From positions 1-64,000 of the forward strand of contig JAFGSG010000105.1 of the NCBI GenBank assembly GCA_016934735.1: a stretch of 64,000 nt of DNA. Direction: 5' to 3'. Made by a program: the position numbers and the translations under genes. Shown here one piece after another: positions 19,864 to 29,879 of this stretch; the first letter of the stretch is position 1; each line of letters begins with the position of its first letter. The DNA comes from Spirochaetota bacterium (GTDB lineage: Bacteria; Spirochaetota; UBA4802; JAFGDQ01). The notes below the pieces were generated by a model. It did not search any database. It was not told where the DNA came from and saw only the letters and a program-made list of their open reading frames with translations.

Positions 19864-20637
19864 TTGGTTGGAGATCTTTTAATGAGTTATATTATAGCTC
19901 TTGCCGGCAAAGGCGGAGTTGGCAAGACATCCATTGCTGCTTTGATTGTAAAATATTTATTAAAAAATAATAAAACACCGATTCTTGCACTGGATGCTGA
20001 TCCGAATTCTAATTTTGCCGAATCCATCGGTATTAATATTGATGATACCATCGGCAGCGTGCTTGCTGATTTCTTAAAAAATAGAGGCGAACTTCCTCCT
20101 GGTATGACAAAGCAATCTTTTCTTGACCTGAAGCTGCATCAAATATTAAAAGAAGGTAAAAATATTGATATGATGGCAATGGGTGCTCCGGAGGGCCCGG
20201 GCTGTTATTGCGCTGCTAACTCAATACTTAAAGATTATTTTGAAAAACTGGCAACAAATTATAAGTATATTGTAATTGATAATGAAGCAGGAATGGAACA
20301 CTTCAGCAGAAAAAACAATAGTAAGATTGACCTGCTTATTATGTGTTCAAATTATTCGCTAAAGGGAATAAAAACAGCCAAGAGGCTTTCGGATCTCGTT
20401 GATGCTCTTGGCCTGGAAATAAAAGAGCGTGTATTGATCGTGAATCAGACTCCGGAACAAATAGATCAAGGCATACTGGAGGAAATTAAAAAAACAGGTT
20501 TGCAATTAATGGGGAGTATTGTATCTGATAACTTAATCGAAGAATTTGAGATTAACGGAAAAGCATTAACCGAATTACCGGATGACACAAAAGCATACAG
20601 AAGTATTGAAATGCTTTTAAATAAATATATCAATTAA
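19864..20637 (+). CDS. cooC: CooC/AcsF-type P-loop ATPase (CODH maturation), copy 1
   Basis: AGKGGVGKTS P-loop, CxC motif GPGCYCAAN, DNEAGMEHFSR. Confidence 0.87.
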   Translation: MVGDLLMSYIIALAGKGGVGKTSIAALIVKYLLKNNKTPILALDADPNSNFAESIGINIDDTIGSVLADFLKNRGELPPGMTKQSFLDLKLHQILKEGKNIDMMAMGAPEGPGCYCAANSILKDYFEKLATNYKYIVIDNEAGMEHFSRKNNSKIDLLIMCSNYSLKGIKTAKRLSDLVDALGLEIKERVLIVNQTPEQIDQGILEEIKKTGLQLMGSIVSDNLIEEFEINGKALTELPDDTKAYRSIEMLLNKYIN

Positions 20638-20691
20638 AAAATTGTATTATATTATTACAATTTTGTACTTTTTAAAATAAGAGAGGTTTTA

Positions 20692-21582
20692 ATGTCTGCA
20701 AAGATAATCAGCGGAAAGGATGTTGCCGCACAGATAAGAGAAGAATTAAGGGCCGAGGTTATGGACTTAACCAGCAAATATAATGTTAAGCCTGGACTAG
20801 TTACAATCCTGGTGGGAGAAGATCCTGCTTCGCAGAGTTATGTATCGGGAAAACAAAAGACCGCAAAGGAGTTGGGTTTTTTTTCAATTCAGGATACGCA
20901 GAGTGCGGATATATCCGAAGATATGCTTTTAAGTTTGATTGATAAGTATAATCATGATCCGAAAATTCATGGAATACTTGTACAGCTTCCATTACCGAAA
21001 CATATCAACGAAAATAAAGTGCTTTATGCGATCGATCCGGACAAGGATGTGGACGGCTTTCATCCGGTCAATGTCGGGAAGCTGATGATAGGCGAAGGAA
21101 GATATTTCCCGTGCACGCCTTTCGGCATACAGCAGCTCCTTATCCGTTCTGGAGTAAAGACCGAGGGTTCAGAAGTGGTTGTTGTAGGCAGAAGCAATAT
21201 TGTCGGCAAACCGATCTCAATGATACTTGTTCAGAAAGCAGCAGGCGCAAATGCCACTGTAACGATGTGTCATACAAAGACAAAGGATATAAAATCTCAT
21301 ACATTAAGGGCAGATATTCTGATAGTTGCAGCAGGCAGACCCAAAGCAGTGACAGCAGATATGGTTAAAGAAGGCGCTGTTGTAATAGACGTAGGCGTAA
21401 ATCGTATTGGAATGACCCCTGAAGGTAAAGCAAAATTAGTGGGGGATGTAGACTTTGATGCAGTAAAAGAAAAAGCAAGCTTGATTACACCTGTTCCCGG
21501 CGGCGTCGGCCCTATGACAATTACAATGCTTATGTATAATACTGTCAAGGCTGCAAAATTTGCCGCTGGCTTGGAAAAGTAA
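20692..21582 (+). CDS. folD: bifunctional methylenetetrahydrofolate dehydrogenase/cyclohydrolase
   Basis: GEDPASQSYVSGKQKTA, GILVQLPLPKHI, VVVGRSNIVGKPISMIL, TPVPGGVGPMTITML. Confidence 0.97.
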   Translation: MSAKIISGKDVAAQIREELRAEVMDLTSKYNVKPGLVTILVGEDPASQSYVSGKQKTAKELGFFSIQDTQSADISEDMLLSLIDKYNHDPKIHGILVQLPLPKHINENKVLYAIDPDKDVDGFHPVNVGKLMIGEGRYFPCTPFGIQQLLIRSGVKTEGSEVVVVGRSNIVGKPISMILVQKAAGANATVTMCHTKTKDIKSHTLRADILIVAAGRPKAVTADMVKEGAVVIDVGVNRIGMTPEGKAKLVGDVDFDAVKEKASLITPVPGGVGPMTITMLMYNTVKAAKFAAGLEK

Positions 21583-21662
21583 GTTGATTTATTTTTAAAC
21601 AGCTGATTGCTTTGTATATCTTTAGAATGATTTAATATTTTAAAATATCTTGAGGGAATGAT

Positions 21663-21881
21663 ATGGCAGATAAACAAATCGAAAGAAAGGATTTCGCAGG
21701 GAGAACGGTGAAAATTCTTGGCGAGACTTATGATCCCGGATCGCCGGAATGTATAGGCTGCGGTGAAGATATCGGATGGAGATCCCATTTTAAAACGCGG
21801 GAAGAGAAAATAAAATATATTAAAAGCGCGGAGAGGTACTGGTACAGTAAAGATTGGTTTGGAAGCGAGAAACGCAAGTAA
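21663..21881 (+). CDS. small 72-aa CxxC protein of unknown function
   Basis: Well-formed ORF with GAGGGAA upstream; CIGCGEDIGW motif; co-directional between folD and acsD. Confidence 0.75.
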   Translation: MADKQIERKDFAGRTVKILGETYDPGSPECIGCGEDIGWRSHFKTREEKIKYIKSAERYWYSKDWFGSEKRK

Positions 21882-21929
21882 TATTGCGTTTTTGCGTTTA
21901 AGTGCGAAAAATATTAAGGAGGGCTTTAA

Positions 21930-22880
21930 ATGGGATTTGAAATACCTAAAATGAATTATACAGGCAGTATAAAAGAGATAACTCTTGGGAAAGGTGATAA
22001 AGCTGTAACAGTCGGCGGTGAATCATCTTATCCTTTTTATTTGTTTGAAGGGAATATGCCGCGCAAACCGCGAATTGCCATGGAAGTGTATGATTATGAG
22101 CCGACAGACTGGCCTGAAGCAGCCGTAGAGCCCTTCAAAGACGTGCTTGGTAATCCGGCAGCATGGGCAAAAAAGAATGTCGAAGTATACGGTGCGGAAA
22201 TGATAGCTCTTCAGCTGAGAAGCATTGATCCGAACGGAATGAACAGAAGTACAGAAGAAGCTGTGAAAGTAACCAAAATCGTTGTTGATGCTGTTGATGT
22301 TCCGGTAATTGTATGGGGTGTTGCAAATCCTGAAAGAGACACTGAAGTTCTTAAAGCAATAGCTGAACAATGCGCCGGAGAAAATTTAATTATAGGCCCT
22401 GTTGAAGAAAAGGATTACAAACAGATCGGCGCTGCCACCATCGCCTATAAGCATATCGCTATCGCTTCGAGCCCTATAGATGTGAACCTTGCCAAACAGC
22501 TCAACATATTACTTGGGAATCTTGGGGTTCCAGAAAATCAAATGATAGTTAATCCTACAACAGGCGCTCTCGGATATGGTCTGGAATATTCTTATTCCGT
22601 AATTGAAAGAATTCGAATGGCTGCACTTACTCAGGAGGACGATAAATTGCAGTATCCAATAATCTGCAATCTTGGATTTGAGACATGGAAAACAAAGGAA
22701 GCAAAACTGCCTCAGGCAGATGCCCCGACGCTCGGCGATGCAAAAAAGCGCGGGATATTAATTGAATGTGTGACGGCAATGAGCCTTCTTCTGGCAGGTG
22801 CTGATATTCTGATTCTTCGTCATCCGGATTCCGTTAAGCTGATTAATTCAATGATTGCTAAAATGACGGCAGCGGAGTAA
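21930..22880 (+). CDS. acsD: CO dehydrogenase/acetyl-CoA synthase corrinoid iron-sulfur protein small subunit (delta)
   Basis: CFeSP small-subunit barrel; VIVWGVANPERDTEVLKAIAEQCAGENLIIGPVEEKDYKQIGAATIAY; position in acs cluster. Confidence 0.94.
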   Translation: MGFEIPKMNYTGSIKEITLGKGDKAVTVGGESSYPFYLFEGNMPRKPRIAMEVYDYEPTDWPEAAVEPFKDVLGNPAAWAKKNVEVYGAEMIALQLRSIDPNGMNRSTEEAVKVTKIVVDAVDVPVIVWGVANPERDTEVLKAIAEQCAGENLIIGPVEEKDYKQIGAATIAYKHIAIASSPIDVNLAKQLNILLGNLGVPENQMIVNPTTGALGYGLEYSYSVIERIRMAALTQEDDKLQYPIICNLGFETWKTKEAKLPQADAPTLGDAKKRGILIECVTAMSLLLAGADILILRHPDSVKLINSMIAKMTAAE

Positions 22881-22954
22881 TTACATGCCGAAATTTTTTA
22901 TAATTATTATGATCTTGCAAAGAATGCTTAAAAAATGTTATAAGAGGTAATTAT

Positions 22955-24907
22955 ATGGCAGAAAACAAACCGATTAGTGTAGATAAAACAGTTCTTGAGC
23001 TTTACGAAAAAGCAAAGAAGGATGGAGTTAATACAGTATTTGACAGGGCAATGGATATGAAGCCGTGCCCGATAGGCGCTGAAGGGAGCTGCTGTAAGAA
23101 TTGCGCTATGGGCCCGTGTCGCGTACCGCTACCGAAGAAAGAAGGCGGGGAACAGAAAGTCGGCCTCTGCGGAGCTACTGCAGCGACTATTGCTGCGAGA
23201 AACTTTATTAGAATGATTGCCGGCGGAGCTTCTGCGCATTCCGATCATGGAAGGGGAGTAGCTGAGACATTTCTTTTGGCAGCAAAAGGGGAAATTCCCA
23301 ATTACAGGGTAAGAGACACTCAGAAACTGTATCAGCTCGCCATGGACATGGGTATTGAAATAGAAGGCAGGGAAGATAAGGATATTGCGGTCGAGCTTGG
23401 GGAGAAGGCTCTTGCCGAATTTGGCCGGCAGACAGGTCATATCTCGCTTCTGGAAAAGGCTCCGGAAAAAAGAAAAGATATATGGAAGAAAGAAGGAGTA
23501 ATGCCTAGAGGTGTTGACCGGGAGATTGTTGAGATAATGCATAGGACCCATATGGGAGTTGATCAGGATTACAAGTCTCTCCTGAAGCAGGGAACCAGAG
23601 CTGCTATTGGCGATGGCTGGGGAGGATCTATGCTTGCAACTGATCTCCAGGATATTTTATTCGGCGTGCCGGTGCCTGTTATAAGTGAAGCTAATCTCGG
23701 TGTGCTTAAAAAAGACGAAGTGAATATTATAGTACACGGACATGAGCCGCTGTTATCGGAAATGATTGTACTGGCATCACATGACCCCGAATTGCTGTCG
23801 CTTGCAAAATCTAAGGGAGCCAACGGCATCAATCTTTCAGGCATGTGCTGTACGGCAAACGAGGTATTGATGAGGCATGGAATACCTATCTCCGGCAATT
23901 TTCTTCAGCAGGAATTTGCAATCGTTACCGGAGCTGTGGATGCGATGGTAGTTGATGTGCAGTGCATTATGCAGTCGCTGGTATCCGTGGCCTCATGTTA
24001 TCATACAAAGATTATTACAACAAATCCAAAAGCTGATATTACAGGAGCAACCAGAATTGAATTCCACGAGCATGATGCCTTGAATTCCGCGAAGAAAATT
24101 GTAAGATCTGCGATAGAAAATTTTAAAAACAGAAAAGGTGAAGTTGTTATTCCTAATCATAAAAGCAAAATGATAGCGGGCTTTAGTCATGAGACAATAA
24201 ATTATCTGCTGGGAGGATCATTCAGGGCTTCCTATAAACCATTGAACGATAATATAATAAACGGCAGGATAAGAGGAATTGCCGGAGTCGTAGGTTGCAA
24301 TAATGCGAGGACCACACACGACAGCCATCATCTTATTCTTATAAAGGAACTCATTAAGAACGATGTTATTGTTCTTACAACAGGTTGCAGCGCGATCACT
24401 GCAGCAAAGGAAGGATTGCTTACACCTGAGGCAGCTTATGAATACGCAGGGCCGGGACTCAGAGAGGTATGCGAAACAGTCGGCATACCGCCTGTTCTGC
24501 ACATGGGATCATGCGTAGACAACAGTAGAATATTAATGGCTGCAACAGCGGTTGTTAAAGACGGCGGTCTTGGCAACGATATTTCCGATCTGCCTGCTGC
24601 AGGTGCTGCTCCTGAATGGATGAGCGAAAAAGCAATTTCAATCGGACATTATTTCGTTGTATCCGGAGTATATACCGTTTTCAGCGGTTCGGAAACCTTC
24701 CCTGTGTTCGGGAGCAAAGATGTTACCAAATACCTTTTTGAAGAAATGCAAGAGACATACGGAGGAATGTGGGATTTTACGAGTGACCCGATGGAAATGG
24801 CAAAGAAGATGATTGCTCACATAGATAAAAAGCGCAAGGCTCTTGGCCTTGATAAAGCAAGAGAAAGAGTTCTATTTGATATGGAAGCAAGACGCGAGCT
24901 TGTTTAA
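22955..24907 (+). CDS. cooS: anaerobic carbon-monoxide dehydrogenase catalytic subunit
   Basis: CCKNCAMGPCRVPL cluster B/D region, GMCCTANEVLMRHGIP, GVVGCNNART, TTGCSAITAAKEGLL, MGSCVDNSRI. Confidence 0.97.
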   Translation: MAENKPISVDKTVLELYEKAKKDGVNTVFDRAMDMKPCPIGAEGSCCKNCAMGPCRVPLPKKEGGEQKVGLCGATAATIAARNFIRMIAGGASAHSDHGRGVAETFLLAAKGEIPNYRVRDTQKLYQLAMDMGIEIEGREDKDIAVELGEKALAEFGRQTGHISLLEKAPEKRKDIWKKEGVMPRGVDREIVEIMHRTHMGVDQDYKSLLKQGTRAAIGDGWGGSMLATDLQDILFGVPVPVISEANLGVLKKDEVNIIVHGHEPLLSEMIVLASHDPELLSLAKSKGANGINLSGMCCTANEVLMRHGIPISGNFLQQEFAIVTGAVDAMVVDVQCIMQSLVSVASCYHTKIITTNPKADITGATRIEFHEHDALNSAKKIVRSAIENFKNRKGEVVIPNHKSKMIAGFSHETINYLLGGSFRASYKPLNDNIINGRIRGIAGVVGCNNARTTHDSHHLILIKELIKNDVIVLTTGCSAITAAKEGLLTPEAAYEYAGPGLREVCETVGIPPVLHMGSCVDNSRILMAATAVVKDGGLGNDISDLPAAGAAPEWMSEKAISIGHYFVVSGVYTVFSGSETFPVFGSKDVTKYLFEEMQETYGGMWDFTSDPMEMAKKMIAHIDKKRKALGLDKARERVLFDMEARRELV

Positions 24908-24967
24908 GTTAATTTTATTAGGAAAGGATTTGTAATAAATTTATATAGTTAGCAGAGTCAGCTCTCA

Positions 24968-25030
24968 TGCCCTCACTCGGCCGACGCTATCGTGCGGCCG
25001 CCCTCTCCCGTTTTACAACGGGCGAGGGCA
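24968..25030. repeat. GC-rich dispersed repeat, copy A
   Basis: tgccctcactcggccgacgctatcgtgcggccgccctctcccg...cgggcgaggg; matches copy B at 40445. Confidence 0.75.
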
Positions 25031-25113
25031 AAGAGCTATCTTTATTAACTCCGCTTACTTTTCATTTAACCTCAAAATTTGGGGTCGGAATTAGAAATAC
25101 AGGAGGCAAAAAA

Positions 25114-27318
25114 GTGTCTAAGATCATAGCATCGGCAGGGATAAGAGGCGCTCACAAGATTGTCGAGAGAGCGGATAAAAAGTTAAAAGAATCGATTGAT
25201 AAATGGGGCCCCAATCAGGATGTTGCATTTCCGAATTCCGGTTATTATTTACCGATAATTTACGGAATGCTTGGCCACAAAGTTGAAAAATTGAAGGATA
25301 TGGAATCAGTAATTTCCGTATGCAAAAATTTGCTTCCTGCTCCGGTCAGGGAAAAGTTTCATCTTCCGTATCTGGGGCCTGCGCTTGATGCAGGGATGGC
25401 GACATTTTTTTCTGAAGAAATGCTTGAAGCAATTAAATATATCGAAAATCCGAATGTGTATGTGAAGGGCGAGGATGTGACAGACAGCAATTTCTGGCTT
25501 GGTGCAGCCGATGATATTATCATGAGAAAACGCGGAGTCGAATTCGTTGACGGTACAGCTCCCGGATTTGCGGCAATTCTAGGTGCGCCGGAAGACCCGA
25601 AGATTGCAGCAAAGATTGCGCTAGAACTTCAGGAGAAAAATTTATATGTATTTATGGCTGCAACAACCGACGGCAGGAGCATGCCGGAGCAGCTTATCAG
25701 CGAAGGAGTGCAGGTCGGCTGGGGTACAAGGCTGGTACCCTTCGGCCCCGAGTCGTCCGCTGCTATATTCGCGATCGGATTCGCGACTAGGGCGGCAATG
25801 TCGTTCGGGGGTATAGAGCCCGGCGATTACCGTAAAATTCTTATATACAATAAAGACAGAATATTTGCTTTTGCCATTACATTCGGCTATGTAAGCGATG
25901 ACTGGTACGCAAACGGCCTCGGGTGCGTAAATTACGGTTTTCCGATCATTGCCGATACGCCGATACCGGAGATTCTGCCGACCGGTATCTGCACATACGA
26001 GCATGTTGTATCGAACATTCCGCATGAAAGCATCGTTTCAAAAGCGATAGAAGTAAGAGGGCTTAAAGTCACAGTAACCAAAGTACCGGTGCCGGTTTCC
26101 TACGGTCCGGCATTTGAAGGTGAAAGAGTAAGAGGCGATGATATATATCTTGAGGCCGGAGGCGGGAGAACGCATGCAGTGGAACTGGTCGTTTCTTCAG
26201 ACATGAATAAGATCACCGACGGCAAGATTGAGGTCGTAGGCCCTGATTTAAAAGATGTTCAGCCCGGAAGCAGGCTGCCTTTGGCAATTTTTGTCGAGGT
26301 AGCCGGAAGGCAGATGCAGGAAGATTTTGAACCAATTCTGGAAAGACAGATCCACCATCTGATAAATTACGCTCAGGGAATAATGCACATAGGACAGAGA
26401 GACATTGCCTGGCTCAGGGTTGCCAAACAGGCTGTTGATAAAGGATTCAAACTATCAAATATTGGCGATATTCTTCATGCTAAATTCCATCAGGATTTTG
26501 GCAGCATTCTTGATAAAGTACAGGTTACAATTTTTACTGAAGAGAAAAAGGTAAATGAAATTCTCGGGAAGGCAAGGGCGATTTATAAAAAGAGGGATGA
26601 CAGGATTGCGGGTATGACCGATGAGGATACTGATCCGTTTTATTCGTGTACTCTCTGCCAGTCCTTTGCTCCAAGTCATGTCTGTATAGTAACTCCGGAG
26701 AGAACCGGGCTTTGCGGGGCATATAACTGGCTGGACTGCAAGGCGTCAAACGAGATTAATCCGACAGGACCGAATCAGCCTGTTCCAAAAAAAGAAGTAA
26801 TAGACGCAAGATACGGGCAATGGAAGGGAGTGGATGAATTTGTTTCAAAGGCTTCGAGAGGCAATGTATTAACTGCTGATGCGTACAGTATTATGCGAAA
26901 TCCTATGACATCGTGCGGCTGCTTTGAAGCAATATCTGCGCTTCTTCCGACATGCAATGGTATAATGACTGTAGATAGGGATACGGCTGACATGACGCCG
27001 TGCGGAATGAAATTTACAACGCTTGCAGGTACCGTGGGCGGCGGCAACGTAACCCCCGGATTTCTCGGCCATAGCAAATATTACATTACAAGTAAAAAAT
27101 TCATTGCTGCCGAAGGCGGAATAAAAAGGCTTGTATGGATGCCAAAATCACTGAAAGAAGAAATAAGAGACAGATTCAGTAAAAGAGCTTCAGAAATAGG
27201 TTGTCCGGACTTGCTCGACAGAATTGCTGATGAAACTGTTGCTGTTACAGAAGAGGAAGTATTGACATATATTACCGAGAAGCAGCATCCGGTTTTGACT
27301 ATGGAACCGATTATGTAA
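25114..27318 (+). CDS. acsB: CO-methylating acetyl-CoA synthase catalytic subunit
   Basis: A-cluster ligand motifs CTLCQSFAPSHVC...C and TSCGCFE. GTG start at 25114 is in frame with an aggaggcaaaaaa RBS; the listed ORF start (24967) lies inside a repeat. Confidence 0.95.
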   Translation: MSKIIASAGIRGAHKIVERADKKLKESIDKWGPNQDVAFPNSGYYLPIIYGMLGHKVEKLKDMESVISVCKNLLPAPVREKFHLPYLGPALDAGMATFFSEEMLEAIKYIENPNVYVKGEDVTDSNFWLGAADDIIMRKRGVEFVDGTAPGFAAILGAPEDPKIAAKIALELQEKNLYVFMAATTDGRSMPEQLISEGVQVGWGTRLVPFGPESSAAIFAIGFATRAAMSFGGIEPGDYRKILIYNKDRIFAFAITFGYVSDDWYANGLGCVNYGFPIIADTPIPEILPTGICTYEHVVSNIPHESIVSKAIEVRGLKVTVTKVPVPVSYGPAFEGERVRGDDIYLEAGGGRTHAVELVVSSDMNKITDGKIEVVGPDLKDVQPGSRLPLAIFVEVAGRQMQEDFEPILERQIHHLINYAQGIMHIGQRDIAWLRVAKQAVDKGFKLSNIGDILHAKFHQDFGSILDKVQVTIFTEEKKVNEILGKARAIYKKRDDRIAGMTDEDTDPFYSCTLCQSFAPSHVCIVTPERTGLCGAYNWLDCKASNEINPTGPNQPVPKKEVIDARYGQWKGVDEFVSKASRGNVLTADAYSIMRNPMTSCGCFEAISALLPTCNGIMTVDRDTADMTPCGMKFTTLAGTVGGGNVTPGFLGHSKYYITSKKFIAAEGGIKRLVWMPKSLKEEIRDRFSKRASEIGCPDLLDRIADETVAVTEEEVLTYITEKQHPVLTMEPIM

Positions 27319-27322
27319 TTTT

Positions 27323-27355
27323 GTTGTTAAGAGCATATTTCAGCAAATTAACAAC
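27323..27355. repeat. inverted repeat gttgttaa/ttaacaac just after acsB
   Basis: 8-bp perfect arms 27323-27330 and 27348-27355. Confidence 0.6.
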
Positions 27356-27385
27356 TTTGGTAGCTTTGTTTGCGGGAGTGTAAGT

Positions 27386-27453
27386 AATTCTATTTTAATG
27401 TATGCGGAATTCGGGCTTCGGCCTCAAACAGTTCCCGCCATTAAAATCGAATT
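27386..27453. ncRNA. large stem-loop between acsB and acsC with a UUCG-capped apical hairpin
   Basis: Arms 27386-27400 and 27439-27453 complementary at 14/15; inner gcggaa/ttcccgc; apical GGC-TTCG-GCC 27414-27423. Transcript status unknown. Confidence 0.5.
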
Positions 27454-27606
27454 GTCGATATTTCCTTCTGAGAAACTAAAATTTAAAAGGCCGAATTTTT
27501 TCTTTCAATAGTTTCTTCAGGATTTGTCCCCGCCCGCCGGATGGGTTGAATTGCTAAATGAAATTATATTCAATAAAATATTAATAATATCTCAGGAGAT
27601 AATAAG

Positions 27607-28953
27607 ATGGCGCTTACCGGAATTGAAATTTATAAAATGCTTCCGCAGACAAACTGTAAAGACTGCGGCGTTCCCACATGTCTCGCGTTTGCTATGAAAC
27701 TTGCGGCAGGACAGGCTAAGCTGGATGCATGTCCTCATGTTTCTGCCGAGGCCAGGGAAAAACTTTCGAGTGCTTCGGCACCTCCTGTTATGCCGGTAAG
27801 CATAGGAAGCGGAAATAGTGTGTTTAAGACAGGCGGAGATACTGTTTTATTCAGACATGAAAAGACTTTTGTCAGCCCCACGGGTATTGCTGTTCTGATA
27901 ACTGATAAGATGAGCGATACGGATGTCGGTAAACGGCTTAAAAATTATAAAGATCTGCAGTATGAACGTGTTGGACTTCACCTGAAAGCGGATCTTGTTG
28001 CGATTAAATCCGAAAGCGGAGATGCTTCATCCTTTGAAAAATTAGTCAATACAGTAAAGGGCGAAGTAGATGCCGGCCTTATTTTAATGAGCGACAAAGT
28101 AGATGTTTTGACAGCGGGGGTTAAAGCATGTTCTGATAAAAAACCTCTCATTTACGTAGCGACAAAGGAGAATGCAGATGCAGTCGGCAATCTTGCAAAA
28201 GCAAATAAATGCCCTGTTGCTGTAAAAGGAAGCAATCTTGATGAAATAATAGAACTTACAACCATGCTTGCCGGAATGGGACTAAAGGAAATCATAATAG
28301 ATGCCGGTTCAAGAACAATGCGCAAAGCATTTGAAGATCAGGTCATAATAAGACGCGCTGCCATAAAGAAAAGCTTTAAACAGCTTGGTTTTCCTACTAT
28401 TGCTTTCCCATGTGAAATGACAAATGATCTCATGGAAGAAACCCTTATCGCATCTACATTCATAGCAAAGTACGGCAGTATTGTCGTCCTTTCTGATCTT
28501 GAAGGAGAAAGCCTGTTCCCTTTGTTGGTGCAGAGGATGAATATTTTTACGGATCCTCAGCGGCCAATGGCAACAGAGAAAGGTATTTATCCTTTTAATA
28601 ATCCTGATGAAAATTCTCCGGTACTCATCACATCAAATTTTTCGCTTACATATTTTATAGTTTCAGGTGAGATAGAAGGAAGCAGGGTTCCCACATGGCT
28701 GCTTGTTCTGGACACTGAAGGCCTATCTGTTTTAACAGCATGGGCAGCCGGTAAATTTGCCGCTGATTTGATTGGAGCTTTCGTTAAGAAATGCGGGATA
28801 ATGGATAAGATTAAACATAAATCTCTTGTGATTCCGGGATTTGCTGCATCAATAAGCGGCGAATTGGAAGAGGAACTTGCAGGATGGAAGATTACGATCG
28901 GACCAAGGGAAGCTCAGCATATTCCCGGCTTTATTAAAGAATACAAAGTTTAA
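27607..28953 (+). CDS. acsC: corrinoid iron-sulfur protein large subunit (gamma)
   Basis: 4Fe-4S motif LPQTNCKDCGVPTCLAFAMKLAAGQAKLDACP; TIM barrel plus C-terminal corrinoid domain. Confidence 0.95.
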   Translation: MALTGIEIYKMLPQTNCKDCGVPTCLAFAMKLAAGQAKLDACPHVSAEAREKLSSASAPPVMPVSIGSGNSVFKTGGDTVLFRHEKTFVSPTGIAVLITDKMSDTDVGKRLKNYKDLQYERVGLHLKADLVAIKSESGDASSFEKLVNTVKGEVDAGLILMSDKVDVLTAGVKACSDKKPLIYVATKENADAVGNLAKANKCPVAVKGSNLDEIIELTTMLAGMGLKEIIIDAGSRTMRKAFEDQVIIRRAAIKKSFKQLGFPTIAFPCEMTNDLMEETLIASTFIAKYGSIVVLSDLEGESLFPLLVQRMNIFTDPQRPMATEKGIYPFNNPDENSPVLITSNFSLTYFIVSGEIEGSRVPTWLLVLDTEGLSVLTAWAAGKFAADLIGAFVKKCGIMDKIKHKSLVIPGFAASISGELEEELAGWKITIGPREAQHIPGFIKEYKV

Positions 28954-28970
28954 TTCGGGGGAATTATAAA

Positions 28971-29855
28971 ATGGCATTTATAAGAATAGGCGAAAATTTA
29001 AATGTAATGTCCAAAGTGCTCGGCCCGGCAATGAAAGAGAGGAATGCCAAGCCAATACAGGAGATGGCGGTCCGGGAGACTGAGGCAGGTGTGGATTATA
29101 TAGAGGTAAACATAGGCCCTGCGAAAAAAGCCGGTGCTGAAATGATGGAATGGCTGGTAAAGACCATCCAGGAAGTTACAGATACGCCATTATCTCTTGA
29201 TACAACCAACATGGAAGCTACCGAGGCCGGGTTGAAAGTAGCAAAAAATCCTCCCTTAATTAACTCGGTCTCTCTTCAGACATCAAGGATTGATAAAGGC
29301 CTGCAGATGGCAAAGCAGTATGATGCTGACTTCATCGCTCTTTTATGGAGCGACGGCGGGATGCCGAGAGATGTTAATGAGCGCGCAATGCATGCTGTTG
29401 ATTTTATTCAAAAAGTGACTGACATAGGATTATCCACGGATAAAATGTGGATCGATCCGATTCTATCGCCTATATCGGTTGAAATAAATCAGGTAAAAGC
29501 ATGTGTGGAATTCATGGGAATGCTTAAAGATATTGCTCCCGGAATTAAATCGACAGGAGGCTTGTCGAATGTGTCGAACGGCGTGCCTGATGAGCTCCGG
29601 ACTTATCTCAACATTCCTTATGTGATCATGCTCATTAAGAACGGTCTTACATCTGCAATAGTGGACGCTTTTGATAAAAATCTGACAGAGGCTGTACACG
29701 GCAGGAATGACAGTTTAGTCCGGCTTATCAGCAAAGTAGCTGACGGCGAAAAGGTAGACACGAGCAGTTTATCTGACCTTGAAATTAAATATGTTAAAAG
29801 CGCCAAGGTGCTTATGGGAGAAATACTGTTTTCCAATGCATGGCTTGAAGTATAA
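28971..29855 (+). CDS. acsE: methyltetrahydrofolate:corrinoid/iron-sulfur protein methyltransferase
   Basis: IGENLNVMSKVLGPAMKERN, VDYIEVNIGPAKKAG, LSLDTTNMEATEAGLKVAK, STGGLSNVSNGVP. Confidence 0.94.
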   Translation: MAFIRIGENLNVMSKVLGPAMKERNAKPIQEMAVRETEAGVDYIEVNIGPAKKAGAEMMEWLVKTIQEVTDTPLSLDTTNMEATEAGLKVAKNPPLINSVSLQTSRIDKGLQMAKQYDADFIALLWSDGGMPRDVNERAMHAVDFIQKVTDIGLSTDKMWIDPILSPISVEINQVKACVEFMGMLKDIAPGIKSTGGLSNVSNGVPDELRTYLNIPYVIMLIKNGLTSAIVDAFDKNLTEAVHGRNDSLVRLISKVADGEKVDTSSLSDLEIKYVKSAKVLMGEILFSNAWLEV

Positions 29856-29879
29856 ATGCAATCGTAAAAAGAATATAAT

